The translations under genes were made by a program, and so were the position numbers. Shown here piece after piece: positions 51,879 through 59,804 of a stretch of DNA of 64,000 nt (within the stretch, counting starts at the first letter, position 1; every line of letters begins with the position of its first letter). This DNA is from Actinoplanes cyaneus (GTDB lineage: Bacteria > Actinomycetota > Actinomycetes > Mycobacteriales > Micromonosporaceae): positions 1-64,000 of the forward strand of contig NZ_BOMH01000025.1 in assembly GCF_016862095.1 (NCBI RefSeq), in the 5' to 3' direction. Under the pieces are notes generated by a model, which had not been told where the DNA came from, ran no database searches, and saw only the letters and a program-made list of their open reading frames with translations.

Positions 51879-52234
51879 TGGGCGCCACCGAGGAGACCTG
51901 GTACGACGAGGACGCCGGCCCGATCGTCCGCCTCTACGCGCGGGTCGGCGCCCGGGCCGCGGCGCAGCGCGACGGCCTCGACCTGAGCGTGGTCCTGCAC
52001 CGGGTGCCGGGCGTTCCCGAGCCGGACAACCTCTCCCCCGACCAGAGCAGAGCGCTGCGGCTGATCCGCCGGCCGATCGCGCTCTCCGAGGTGGCGGCGC
52101 GACTCGGGCTGCCGCTCGGCCCGGCCCGGCTCATGCTCGCCGAGCTGCGCGACGCGGGCCTGCTCGAGGCGGACCGCCGGGACGCGTCCCCGGACGTCCT
52201 GGAACGGCTCCTCAGCGGGCTCAACTCGCTCTGA
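51878..52234 (+). CDS. DUF742 (CvnC-like) winged-helix protein
   Basis: A 118-residue protein of the DUF742 family, the third component of conservons. It opens ETWYDEDAGPIVRLYA, matching the family's W-D-E-AGP-VRPYA start, and ends in a winged-helix-like module (RRPIALSEVAARLGLPLGPA; LMLAELRDAGLLEAD). DUF742 proteins interact with the roadblock and kinase-like components at the membrane. TGATG overlap with the CvnA-like gene indicates coupling. Here CvnB and CvnD are missing, so it may link the sensor directly to the LuxR regulator. Confidence 0.87.
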   Translation: MGATEETWYDEDAGPIVRLYARVGARAAAQRDGLDLSVVLHRVPGVPEPDNLSPDQSRALRLIRRPIALSEVAARLGLPLGPARLMLAELRDAGLLEADRRDASPDVLERLLSGLNSL

Positions 52235-52252
52235 GAACTCACGGAGACACTG

Positions 52253-53044
52253 ATGAATGACACCGGTACGCGGGGGCGGCGGTCGCTGTCCGTCGTGGTG
52301 CTCGACGGGATGCTGCGGCTCTACAGCATTCTGCAGTCCGGGCCGACGCCGACCCCGAAGGTCCGTGAGCCCGGCCGCCGCCGCGCCTTCGGACGCTGGG
52401 CCCTGGTGACCGCCGCGGTCGTCGCGCTCGCCGGGACAGCGCTGCTGGTCGTGATCCTGGTCCGCGGCTCCGGCGACCCCGCCGCGCCGCCCGACCCGGC
52501 GGCAGCGCTGCCGGGCCGCTCCGCGCCGCCCGCCGCGGCGGGCTCCCCGGTGGTGTCCGCGGCGACCTCGGCGTCGCCCTCGCCGTCGGCGTCGGCCTCG
52601 GCCTCGGCTTCGGTTTCGGTTTCGGCGAAGGTGTCCGCGCGATCCAGCCTGGGCGTGGCGGCCACCGCCACCAGGCCGGCGGCGTCGGCCCCGGTCACCG
52701 AGGGAGCCGCGGCGCCGCTGACCGCGTCGTACCGGACGTCGTCGGTCACCGGCGGGCTGCTCGGCTACAAGATGACCGTGACCGTGGCCAATCCGGGCGC
52801 GGCGGCGAAGGACGGCTGGGCCCTCACCGTGACGCTGCCCCGGCCGACGCTGATGGTCAGTTCGGTCAACGGCGCCACCGCGACGCAGGACGGCTCGACG
52901 TGGACGTTCGTCCCGGACAGCAGCACGTCAGCGGTCCCGGCCGGCGGCTCGGCGGTGATCAGCTTCGGGGTCACCGGCGCGACCCTGATCGACGCCGCCC
53001 CGAAAGCCTGCACGATCGACGGCAATACCTGCGCGAGCCCGTAG
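52253..53044 (+). CDS. Membrane-anchored protein with extracytoplasmic CBM2-like domain
   Basis: A 263-residue protein with a cytoplasmic N-terminus (1-47; SILQSGPTPTPKVREP), one membrane helix (ALVTAAVVALAGTALLVVIL, about 50-69), a Pro/Ala/Ser linker with SAS repeats (70-150) and a C-terminal beta-sandwich (160-263) resembling CBM2: YKMTVTVANPGAAAKDGWAL and VPAGGSAVISFGVTG, with a closing CTIDGNTC pair. The domain lacks some surface tryptophans of cellulose-binding CBM2, so the ligand may be another cell-wall or extracellular glycan. Last gene of the operon, 18 bases after the DUF742 gene, followed by a strong terminator. I infer a sensor role. Confidence 0.82.
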   Translation: MNDTGTRGRRSLSVVVLDGMLRLYSILQSGPTPTPKVREPGRRRAFGRWALVTAAVVALAGTALLVVILVRGSGDPAAPPDPAAALPGRSAPPAAAGSPVVSAATSASPSPSASASASASVSVSAKVSARSSLGVAATATRPAASAPVTEGAAAPLTASYRTSSVTGGLLGYKMTVTVANPGAAAKDGWALTVTLPRPTLMVSSVNGATATQDGSTWTFVPDSSTSAVPAGGSAVISFGVTGATLIDAAPKACTIDGNTCASP

Positions 53045-53079
53045 CCGGCCGGTGCCTGCCGAGTCACCCGTGACGCCGT

Positions 53080-53114
53080 GGCGGGTTCGTCCCTCTCCGG
53101 GCGACGAACCCGCC
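53080..53114. terminator. Terminator hairpin of the Hsp70-LuxR-CvnA operon
   Basis: GGCGGGTTCGTC (53080-53091) and GACGAACCCGCC (53103-53114) pair perfectly over 12 bp with an 11-base loop. It starts 35 bases after the last operon stop codon and 43 bases before the photolyase start. Confidence 0.85.
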
Positions 53115-53156
53115 GAACCGCGGAACTGACCGGCCGGCGGCGGCAGGATGGGTGGC

Positions 53157-54614
53157 ATGCGCCGTCGCTGGCTGTTCGCCGACCAACTGGGGCCGCACTT
53201 CCTGGACGCGCCCGATCAGCCCGTGCTCCTGGTCGAGTCGAAGGCGGTCTTCCGGCGCCGCGCGTTCCACCGGCAGAAGGCGCACCTCGTGCTCTCCGCG
53301 CTGCGTCACCGCGCCCGGGAGGGGAACGTCCGGCTGGCGCGCGCCGAGACGTACACCCAGGCGGCCGGCGAACCGCTCACGGTGTGCCATCCCACCTCCC
53401 GCGCGGCCCGCGGCCTGATCCGGCGCCTGCCGGACGTCGAGATGCTGCCGCCCCGCGGTTTCATCACCGCGCCGCCGGACTTCGTGGCGTGGGCACACGG
53501 GCGCGACCACCTGCGGCTGGAGGATTTCTACCGGTACGCCCGTGAGCGTCACGACATCCTGATGGACGGCGCCGAGCCGGCCGGTGGCCGCTGGAACCTC
53601 GACGCCGACAACCGCGAGCCACCCCCGCGCGGCGCCGCCCGGCTCGACGTCCCGCCACCGCCCGCGATCGTCGAGGACGAGATCGACGAGCAGGTGCGCG
53701 CCGATCTCGACAAGTGGGAGCGGGAGGACGGGATCACGTTCGTCGGCAACGACGGGCCGCGGCTGTTCCCGGCGACCCGGGAGGAGGCGCTCGCGCGACT
53801 GCGGCACTTCGTCACCCACCGGCTGCCCGCGTTCGGTCCGCACGAGGACGCGATGCTCGCCGGTGACCCGCTGATGGCGCACAGCATGCTCAGCCCGGCG
53901 ATCAATCTCGGACTGCTGGACCCCCTGGAGGTGGTCGAGCGGGTCGAGAAGGCGTACCGGGAAGGCTCGGTCCCCCTGTCGAGCGCTGAGGGATTCATCC
54001 GGCAGATCCTCGGCTGGCGCGATTTCATCTGGCATCTGTACTGGTACTTCGAGCCCGGCTACCGGGCGGAGAACGAACTCGGGGCGCGCCGCGAGCTGCC
54101 GGCCTGGTTCGCGGCGCTGGACGCGGACGCGGTCGGTGCCCGCTGCCTGTCGGACGTGCTGGCCGGTGTCCGCGACCGCGGCTGGATGCATCACATCCCG
54201 CGGCTGATGGTCCTGGGCAACTACGCGATGCAGCGCGGCTGGCGCCCGGGCGCGGTCGCGGACTGGTTCCACCGCTCGTTCGTCGACGGCTACGAGTGGG
54301 TGATGACGGCGAACGTCATCGGCATGAGTCAGTACGCCGACGCCGGCCGCATGAGCACGAAACCCTACGCGGCCGGCGGCGCCTACATCAACCGGATGAG
54401 CGACTACTGCCCCGGCTGCCGCTACGACCCGAAGGCCCGGACGGGCGAGAGCGCCTGCCCCTACACCGCCGGCTATTGGAGTTTCCTCGCCCGCCACGAG
54501 CAGGCGCTCGCCGGCAACCACCGCATGCGCCGGCCGCTGCAGGGCCTGCACCGGCTGGCCGACCTCGACGCCCTCGTCGAACAGGAGAGGGCCCGCGGCT
54601 CGCGAGCTCCATGA
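53157..54614 (+). CDS. phrB: Iron-sulfur bacterial photolyase/cryptochrome (PhrB-type, (6-4) photolyase-like)
   Basis: A 485-residue photolyase-related protein (FeS-BCP family). Four cysteines that ligate the 4Fe-4S cluster are at Cys330, Cys418, Cys421 and Cys434. Their spacing (88, 3, 13) equals that of characterised PhrB proteins. The FAD-binding C-terminal region has HSMLSPAINLGLLDP, FIRQILGWRDFIWHLYW and ANVIGMSQYADAGRMSTKPY. It should repair UV-induced (6-4) photoproducts using light, with a lumazine antenna in known members. Start 53157 is preferred because AGGA lies about eight bases upstream; ATG 53148 has no spacing. Its ribosome site lies behind the operon terminator, so it has its own promoter. 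Confidence 0.94.
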   Translation: MRRRWLFADQLGPHFLDAPDQPVLLVESKAVFRRRAFHRQKAHLVLSALRHRAREGNVRLARAETYTQAAGEPLTVCHPTSRAARGLIRRLPDVEMLPPRGFITAPPDFVAWAHGRDHLRLEDFYRYARERHDILMDGAEPAGGRWNLDADNREPPPRGAARLDVPPPPAIVEDEIDEQVRADLDKWEREDGITFVGNDGPRLFPATREEALARLRHFVTHRLPAFGPHEDAMLAGDPLMAHSMLSPAINLGLLDPLEVVERVEKAYREGSVPLSSAEGFIRQILGWRDFIWHLYWYFEPGYRAENELGARRELPAWFAALDADAVGARCLSDVLAGVRDRGWMHHIPRLMVLGNYAMQRGWRPGAVADWFHRSFVDGYEWVMTANVIGMSQYADAGRMSTKPYAAGGAYINRMSDYCPGCRYDPKARTGESACPYTAGYWSFLARHEQALAGNHRMRRPLQGLHRLADLDALVEQERARGSRAP

Positions 54615-54678
54615 TCGGCAGCTCGCTGGTGGCTCGGCTCGGATTGCCGGCCGCGTAATCGGTTCGGGTCCCCCCGCT

Positions 54679-55040
54679 CTACCCGCCGTGGTCCGTCGCC
54701 CTGTCCGCCACGGCGGCGGCCGCGCGGACGAAGGCGGCCAGGGCTGGGGAGGTGGCGTGCTCGGGCCAGGCGAGAACGAGCGTGGTGGGCTCGGCATCAT
54801 CGACCGGGACAGCGACCAGGTCGTCGCGGAGCTGGTCGCGGATGGAGGAGGGGAGGACGGCGACCATCCGTCGTAAGGCGACGAGGTGGAGAAGCTGCCC
54901 GAGGTCATGGACCTCGGGTCCGGGTGAGCCACCCTCGGACGCGTCCGGCCAGCGCGGCAGGGGCTCACCGGCGAGGTCGTTCAGGCAGACCCGGGTACGG
55001 CCCGCGAGGCGATGCGAACTCGGCACCACGAGAAGTTGCT
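54679..55040 (-). pseudogene. 3' fragment of a LysR-family regulator
   Basis: About 118 residues of the effector domain of a LysR regulator: LLVVPSSHRLAGRTRVCLND, then LAGEPLPRW, LGQLLHLVALRRMVAVLPSS and the terminal strands. The helix-turn-helix and first effector subdomain are missing. The frame stays open but changes character near 55040, where the divergent SDR fragment begins. Coordinates of the junction are approximate. Confidence 0.75.
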
Positions 55041-55041
55041 C

Positions 55042-55338
55042 GCCCGGATGACCGATCCCGAGGACTACTTCACGACCCGGCCCCCGTTGGCCGCGTATGC
55101 CCCGTCCAAGACCGCACTCAACTCGCTGACCGTGCAGTACGCCAAGGAACTGCGCAGCCGCAACATCCTGGTCAACGCCGCCGATCCGGGGCCATGTGCG
55201 ACCGACTTCACCACCGCGTTCCCCGGCCTGACCCGCACCGCGGCCGACGGCGCGGCCGTGGTCGTCCGGCTGGCCACGCTGCCCGATGACGGGCCGACCG
55301 GCGGCTTCTTCGACGAGCACGGCCCGGTTCCCTGGTGA
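55042..55338 (+). pseudogene. 3' fragment of a short-chain dehydrogenase
   Basis: About 98 residues from an SDR C-terminal half, including the catalytic YAPSKTALNSL (YxxxK), VNAADPGPCATDFT and the closing GGFFDEHGPVPW. The Rossmann start and the catalytic serine region are missing. A short frame opens at ATG 55012, but these residues cannot form a working enzyme. It is oriented away from the LysR fragment. Confidence 0.75.
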
Positions 55339-55359
55339 GCTGCCTCTCAGGGAACCGGG
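55323..55359. terminator. Hairpin at the SDR fragment stop codon
   Basis: CCCGGTTCCCTG (55323-55334) and CAGGGAACCGGG (55348-55359) pair over 12 bp with a 13-base loop that contains the SDR stop codon. It lies between convergent reading directions (SDR fragment and Trypco1 gene) and could act on both. Confidence 0.75.
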
Positions 55360-55375
55360 GCACGGGGTGGTGGGG

Positions 55376-55783
55376 TCAGCCCGGACGGCCGTCGGTTTCC
55401 TGATCGGGGGTCTCCTGATCGGCGTCGTCCGCGGCGGCCGGTCCGGCGGGAGCGGCCGCCGCCTTCCCCCACGTGGCGGTGAGCTTCAGCTGGCATTTGC
55501 CGCCCGCGTCGGCGACGACGCTGACCAGCTTGCCGGCCTTCACGCTGATCTCGATGCCGAACTCGACCGAGACGGTGTCCGGCCGGGACCGGGAGACCGC
55601 CAGCTTCACCATGTCGAGAACGCCGTCGACAGTGCCCACGAAATCGGGCAACTGCATGATCTGGATGGCGGCGTCCCCGAGCCCGACGTCGCGCGGGCCG
55701 GACGGTCTCAGGTGCTCGCTCTCGTTCACGGCGACCTGGATGACCTGGCCGCTGGGCAGTCGTACCGACACCGGATCCGGCAT
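55376..55783 (-). CDS. Trypco1-type (CU044_2847 family) small protein
   Basis: A 135-residue protein of the trypsin-co-occurring domain 1 group: VSVRLPSGQVIQVAV, then DFVGTVDGVLDMVKLAV, VSVEFGIEISVKAGKLVSVVAD and CQLKLTATWGK, ending in an Asp/Glu-rich tail. The family is usually encoded near trypsin-like peptidases or NTPase conflict systems in actinobacteria and is thought to be a regulatory or effector-associated module. Here no NTPase is adjacent; the nearest peptidase is the secreted trypsin 2 kb away. AGGAGG precedes ATG 55783. Confidence 0.8.
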   Translation of the reverse strand: MPDPVSVRLPSGQVIQVAVNESEHLRPSGPRDVGLGDAAIQIMQLPDFVGTVDGVLDMVKLAVSRSRPDTVSVEFGIEISVKAGKLVSVVADAGGKCQLKLTATWGKAAAAPAGPAAADDADQETPDQETDGRPG

Positions 55784-55859
55784 GGCGTCCTCCTTCTGGT
55801 TGCCCTCCGTCCTACCAGAGAGGACCACGAATCCCGGCCGGCGACGACCACGAACGTGA

Positions 55860-57041
55860 CTATCCTTCGAGGAGCAGCCGGGCCGCGACCGTTGCGCCGT
55901 CCGGCTTTATCTGGGCACCGACGGCCTCCGCCCGTACGCGCAGATCGGGCTTCAGGGCTTGCGACAGCGCGTCGGCGAGCGTCTCCGGGGTCGCGGTCAC
56001 CCCGATGCCCAGCTCCGTGATCTTGGCGCCCCAGGACGGCTGATCGGCGATGTGCGGCACGATGACCTGCGGCGACCCGGAACGCGCGGCGGCGTGCGTG
56101 GTGCCCGCCCCGCCGTGGTGCACGATCGCGGCGACCCGCGGGAACAACGCCTGCTGGTTGACCTCGCCGACGACGAAACAGTCAGCGGCGTCGTCGATCG
56201 CGGTCAGCCCGGCCCAGCCGCGCGCGAGCACGACCCGCCGCCCCTGTGCCCGGACCGCCTCGATGCCGACCTTCGCGATGTCCTTCTGGGTGTACGACGC
56301 CATGCTGCCGAAACCCACGTAGACCGGCGGCTCCCCGTCGTCCAGGAAGGCTCGCAGATCGTCGGGCAGCGGCCGGTCGTCGGGCAGGAACCAGGCGCCC
56401 GTCTGCCGCACGTCCACATCGTCCGGGGCCGGGCAGAGCACCGGATCGGCGGCCAGCCACGGCTGATCGCCGAACACGTAGTCGCGGACGTTGTCGACGG
56501 GCGGCAGGCCGATCGCCGCCCGATGGGTGTTGACGGCGCCACCGTAGAGGGCGTTGACCCGGTCGGCGTCCTGCTTCCACTTCGTCGCGAGATCGGCCCC
56601 CTCGTCGGACGGGGTGCCCGGCCGCCGCCCCGGCGCGGAGTGCCGCGACGGCAGTCCCAGCGTGTGGAAGCAGGCGAGCACATAGCGGATGCCGAGCTTG
56701 TCGGCCACGTCCCGCGCACCGGCCGGCATCAGTCCGGTCGCCACCAGCGCGTCACACCCCTGCGCCGCGCTCATCAGCGTCTCGAACCGGGCCGCGACCA
56801 GCGCCGGAGCGAGCCGGAACGCCTCCTGGGCGCCCGGCGGCTTCGGCCCGGCGACGATCGACCGGACCGTCGGGCCGAGCGGCACGTGCGGCACCCCGGC
56901 CCGCGCCAGCAGCGTCCCGAAGTCGTCGTCCGGCGGGGCCGCCACCACCGCCTCCGCGCCCTCGCGCCGCAGCGCCGCCGCCAGCCCGGCCAGCGGCTCG
57001 ACGTCTCCCCGCGACCCCCATGTCGTCAGCAATACACGCAT
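55860..57041 (-). CDS. GT1-family glycosyltransferase (UGT/MGT type)
   Basis: A 393-residue GT-B enzyme. It opens RVLLTTWGSRGDVEPLAGLA, the standard acceptor-domain start (GSRGDVEP), and carries the donor-binding motif VHHGGAGTTHAAARSGSPQVIVPH split here as HHGGAGTTHAAARSG and PQVIVPHIADQ, with the GSM strand YVGFGSMAS. It is related to sterol and macrolide/glycopeptide glycosyltransferases and probably moves a sugar from a nucleotide donor to a lipid or secondary metabolite. GGAG lies about ten bases upstream of ATG 57041. No resistance or biosynthetic neighbours help to name the acceptor. Confidence 0.92.
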   Translation of the reverse strand: MRVLLTTWGSRGDVEPLAGLAAALRREGAEAVVAAPPDDDFGTLLARAGVPHVPLGPTVRSIVAGPKPPGAQEAFRLAPALVAARFETLMSAAQGCDALVATGLMPAGARDVADKLGIRYVLACFHTLGLPSRHSAPGRRPGTPSDEGADLATKWKQDADRVNALYGGAVNTHRAAIGLPPVDNVRDYVFGDQPWLAADPVLCPAPDDVDVRQTGAWFLPDDRPLPDDLRAFLDDGEPPVYVGFGSMASYTQKDIAKVGIEAVRAQGRRVVLARGWAGLTAIDDAADCFVVGEVNQQALFPRVAAIVHHGGAGTTHAAARSGSPQVIVPHIADQPSWGAKITELGIGVTATPETLADALSQALKPDLRVRAEAVGAQIKPDGATVAARLLLEG

Positions 57042-57158
57042 TCTCGCGACTCCCGTTTTCGCAGGTCTCAGGCTTCCGACCGACGATTCTGCGCCCTGAC
57101 CCGGGTCTTGCGGCAAGTCCCCCGGTCCGATATATGTTGAGTGTGGGAGGGGTGCGTC

Positions 57159-57566
57159 GTGGGTATGGGCCCGGGCGTGGCAGACCTTGACGACGAGACC
57201 ATCGCTTTCGCCCATCGCATGTTCGACCTGGCGCGCTCCGGGGACACCGGCGAGCTGATCGCCAACGTGGCCGCGGGCCTGCCCGCCAACCTGACCAACG
57301 ACAAGGGTGACACGCTGCTGATCCTCGCGGCGTACCACAGCCACACCGACACGGTGGCCGCGTTGCTGGCGCACGGCGCCGACCCGGAACGGATCAACGA
57401 CCGCGGCCAGTCCGCGCTGGCCGCAGCCGTTTTCCGCCGCAACGCCGAGGCGGTGCGGACGCTGCTGGCGGCGGGTGCGGATCCGGCCTCTGCGCGGCCG
57501 ACCGCCGAGTTCTTCAAGCTCCCGGAGATGATGGAGATGCTCGACTCCGCCGCTGGTTCCCGCTGA
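57159..57566 (+). CDS. Ankyrin-repeat protein
   Basis: A 135-residue cytosolic protein with about three ankyrin repeats: KGDTLLILAAYHSHTDTVAALLAHGADP, given by its parts GDTLLILAAYHSHTD and VAALLAHGADP, then RGQSALAAAVFRRNAEAV and TLLAAGADP. Small ankyrin proteins in streptomycetes often sit beside catalase or act as protein inhibitors/adaptors. The start is taken as GTG 57159 with GGAGGGG six bases upstream; GTG 57141 and ATG 57165 are alternatives. It stands alone, divergent from the glycosyltransferase with about 117 bases between starts. A small CCCGAGC/GCTCGGG hairpin at 57629-57648 follows. Confidence 0.87.
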   Translation: MGMGPGVADLDDETIAFAHRMFDLARSGDTGELIANVAAGLPANLTNDKGDTLLILAAYHSHTDTVAALLAHGADPERINDRGQSALAAAVFRRNAEAVRTLLAAGADPASARPTAEFFKLPEMMEMLDSAAGSR

Positions 57567-57747
57567 TCGCACGTTCCGGGGGCGTCTTCGGGCGCGGGCT
57601 CGTGAGGGCCCTCGGCGAACCCGACCCGCCCGAGCTGAGGGGCTCGGGGAGCGGCCGACCTCCGCAGTCCCCGACGACGAAGTCATCGACGTACTTCTTT
57701 GTGCAGGTTTGTTGACAGTAGAGCGACTCCGTGCGAACAATCAACGC

Positions 57748-57759
57748 GAGAGCGCTCTC
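57748..57759. promoter_or_regulatory. LacI-type palindrome upstream of the secreted protease gene
   Basis: GAGAGCGCTCTC is an exact 12-bp palindrome with the central AGCGCT of LacI-family operators, one change per half from the CebR core GGAGCGCTCC. It lies 31 bases before ATG 57791 and after a TTGACA (57712-57717). A carbohydrate-responsive repressor is likely, whether CebR itself or a relative. Confidence 0.6.
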
Positions 57760-57790
57760 TTCCGCATTCCCCCACCGTGAAGGACGTTCG

Positions 57791-59368
57791 ATGACCCGTA
57801 CCCGCAAAGCCTTGATCGCCGGCATGGCCGCCCTCGCGGTCATCGGCGCCGCACCACAGCCGGCCCCCGCGGCAGCACGTTCCGGCTTCCCGCCGGCAGA
57901 CTCGGCCCTCGCGGCAACGAGGTCCGGCCTCGCCACGGCAAGCTTCGACCTCGCGCCCGGCATGCTCGACGCGATGCGCCGCGACCTGCACCTCGACGAC
58001 GCCCAGATCGCCGGGCGGCTCGCCATCGAGGCCGCCGCGCCGGTCATCGAGAAGCGGCTGCGCGCCCACCTCGGCAAGCGGTTCGGCGGCGCCTGGATCC
58101 CGGCCGGCGCGAGCCGTCTCACCGTCGCTGTGACCAGCGAGAAAGACGCTTCGGCGGTACGGGCGGAAGGCGCCGACCCGGTCGTCGTCGAACGCTCCGA
58201 GAGCGACCTCGACGCCGCTCGCGCCACACTGGATCGCCACGCCGCGCAGGCTCCCGCGGCGATCCGCGGCTGGTACGCCGACGCGGCCACCAACAGTGTC
58301 GTGATCACCGCGGCGCCGGGCGCCGAGGCGCAGGCCCGCCGGTTCGCCGCCGCCGCGCACGCCGGCCCGGTCACCGTGCGGACCGCTGCCGAGCAGCCGA
58401 AACCGATGTACGACACGCGCGGCGGCGACCAGTACGTGATCAACGGCAACACCCTGTGCTCGGTCGGCTTCCCGGTCGCCGGCGGCTTCGTCACGGCCGG
58501 TCACTGCGGTGGTGCCGGGAGCCCGACGCTCGGCTACAACAACGTCGCCCAGGGCACGTTCGCCGGTTCGTCGTTCCCCGGCAACGACTACGCGTGGGTG
58601 CGTACCAACGGCAACTGGGTCTCCCAGCCCTGGGTGAACAACTACGCCGGCGGGAACGTCCTGGTCAGCGGCTCGGCGGAAGCCGCGGTCGGCAGCTCGA
58701 TCTGCCGCTCCGGACGCACCACCGGCTGGCGCTGCGGCACCCTGCTCGGCAAGAACGAGACGATCAACTACGCCCAGGGCGCCGTCTCCGGCCTGAACCG
58801 CAGCAACGCGTGCGCCGAGCCCGGCGACTCGGGCGGGTCGTGGATCTCCGGCAACCAGGCACAGGGCGTCACGTCGGGCGGCACCGGCAACTGCACCTCC
58901 GGCGGCACGATGTGGTTCCAGCCCGTCAACGAGATCCTTTCCGTGTACGGCCTGTCGCTGACCACCAGTGGCGGCAGCGGCGGCAGCGGTCAGCCGATCA
59001 TCAGCAACTGGAACAACCTCTGCGTCGACGTGCCCAACGGCAACTTCGCCGACGGCGTGCAGGTGCAGACGTGGGGCTGCAACAACAGCGGCGCGCAGAA
59101 GTGGGAGGCCACCGGCGGGGCGCTGCGCACCGGCAACAACATGTGCCTGGACGTGCCGTGGGGCTCCACCGCGAGCGGCGCGATCATCCAGATCGCCACG
59201 TGCAGCGGCAACCCGGCCCAGCAGTGGGTGCTCAGCGCCGCCGGCGACCTGGTCAACCCCCAGGCGAACAAGTGCCTGGACATCAAGGACTGGGTGAACG
59301 GCGACGGCGCGAAACTGCAACTCTGGGACTGCGCCGGCACCACCAACCAGAAGTGGCGCCGCGGCTGA
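57791..59368 (+). CDS. Secreted S1 serine protease (streptogrisin-like) with ricin-B lectin domain
   Basis: A 525-residue exported protease. Signal peptide 1-29 (LIAGMAALAVIGAAPQPAPA), a long pro-region (about 30-200) as in alpha-lytic proteases, then the S1 domain with His in TAGHCGG, Asp in FPGNDYAWV and Ser in EPGDSGGSW. Cysteine pairs (NTLCSVGF/GHCGG; CRSGRTTGWRC) are those of streptogrisins. A Gly/Ser linker leads to a C-terminal ricin-type beta-trefoil (about 390-525) with three QKW/QQW-like turns (GAQKWEA, AQQWVLS, NQKWRRG). It should digest proteins while bound to galactose- or xylan-type glycans. Start 57791 has GAAGGA upstream; ATG/GTG 57731 lies before the LacI-type operator. Confidence 0.94.
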   Translation: MTRTRKALIAGMAALAVIGAAPQPAPAAARSGFPPADSALAATRSGLATASFDLAPGMLDAMRRDLHLDDAQIAGRLAIEAAAPVIEKRLRAHLGKRFGGAWIPAGASRLTVAVTSEKDASAVRAEGADPVVVERSESDLDAARATLDRHAAQAPAAIRGWYADAATNSVVITAAPGAEAQARRFAAAAHAGPVTVRTAAEQPKPMYDTRGGDQYVINGNTLCSVGFPVAGGFVTAGHCGGAGSPTLGYNNVAQGTFAGSSFPGNDYAWVRTNGNWVSQPWVNNYAGGNVLVSGSAEAAVGSSICRSGRTTGWRCGTLLGKNETINYAQGAVSGLNRSNACAEPGDSGGSWISGNQAQGVTSGGTGNCTSGGTMWFQPVNEILSVYGLSLTTSGGSGGSGQPIISNWNNLCVDVPNGNFADGVQVQTWGCNNSGAQKWEATGGALRTGNNMCLDVPWGSTASGAIIQIATCSGNPAQQWVLSAAGDLVNPQANKCLDIKDWVNGDGAKLQLWDCAGTTNQKWRRG

Positions 59369-59385
59369 TCCGGGCGCGGCCGGGG

Positions 59386-59778
59386 TCAGCGGGCGTCGTA
59401 GTCCAGCCGCGCCCGCTCGACCTCGGCCATGTGCCGCCGGCCCCACGCGCGCACCGCCTCCAGAGGTTCCAGCAGTGACCGGCCGAGATCGGTCAGGTGG
59501 TACCTCGCCCCCGGCGGCACACCGGGCAGCACCTCGCGGCGCACCAGCCCGTCCCGTTCGAGACTGCGCAGCGTCTGGGCCAGCATCTTCTCGCTGATCC
59601 CGGTCGCCGCCGCGCGCAGCTCCGCGAACCGCCGGGCGTCACCCGCCAGACTCTCGACGAGCAGCAGCGTCCAACGGTCCGCCAGCCGGGACAGCGTCTG
59701 CCGGGTCGGGCAGGTCGTCGGGCAGTCCGTGTCGGCATGCACCGGGAGCCGGGACCCGGGCCGCAACCTGATCGCCAT
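59386..59778 (-). CDS. HxlR-family transcriptional regulator
   Basis: A 130-residue winged-helix regulator with the HxlR signature: two N-terminal cysteines (DCPTTCPTRQTL), LADRWTLLLVESLAGDARRFAEL and the recognition helix ISEKMLAQTLRSLERDGLV, then wing VPPGARYHLTDLG. Cysteine oxidation or thiol modification controls several HxlR proteins (YodB, HypR), and the DC-TTC pair could do so here. It is divergent from an MBL hydrolase gene with a perfect palindrome between them, the usual layout of an HxlR regulator and its target. Confidence 0.92.
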   Translation of the reverse strand: MAIRLRPGSRLPVHADTDCPTTCPTRQTLSRLADRWTLLLVESLAGDARRFAELRAAATGISEKMLAQTLRSLERDGLVRREVLPGVPPGARYHLTDLGRSLLEPLEAVRAWGRRHMAEVERARLDYDAR

Positions 59779-59804
59779 GCCGCGACCCTATCCGGCCCTT
59801 ACCC

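Noticed and set aside
55012-55338. Functional small SDR enzyme
   Set aside because: It lacks the cofactor-binding half and catalytic serine; treated as a gene fragment.
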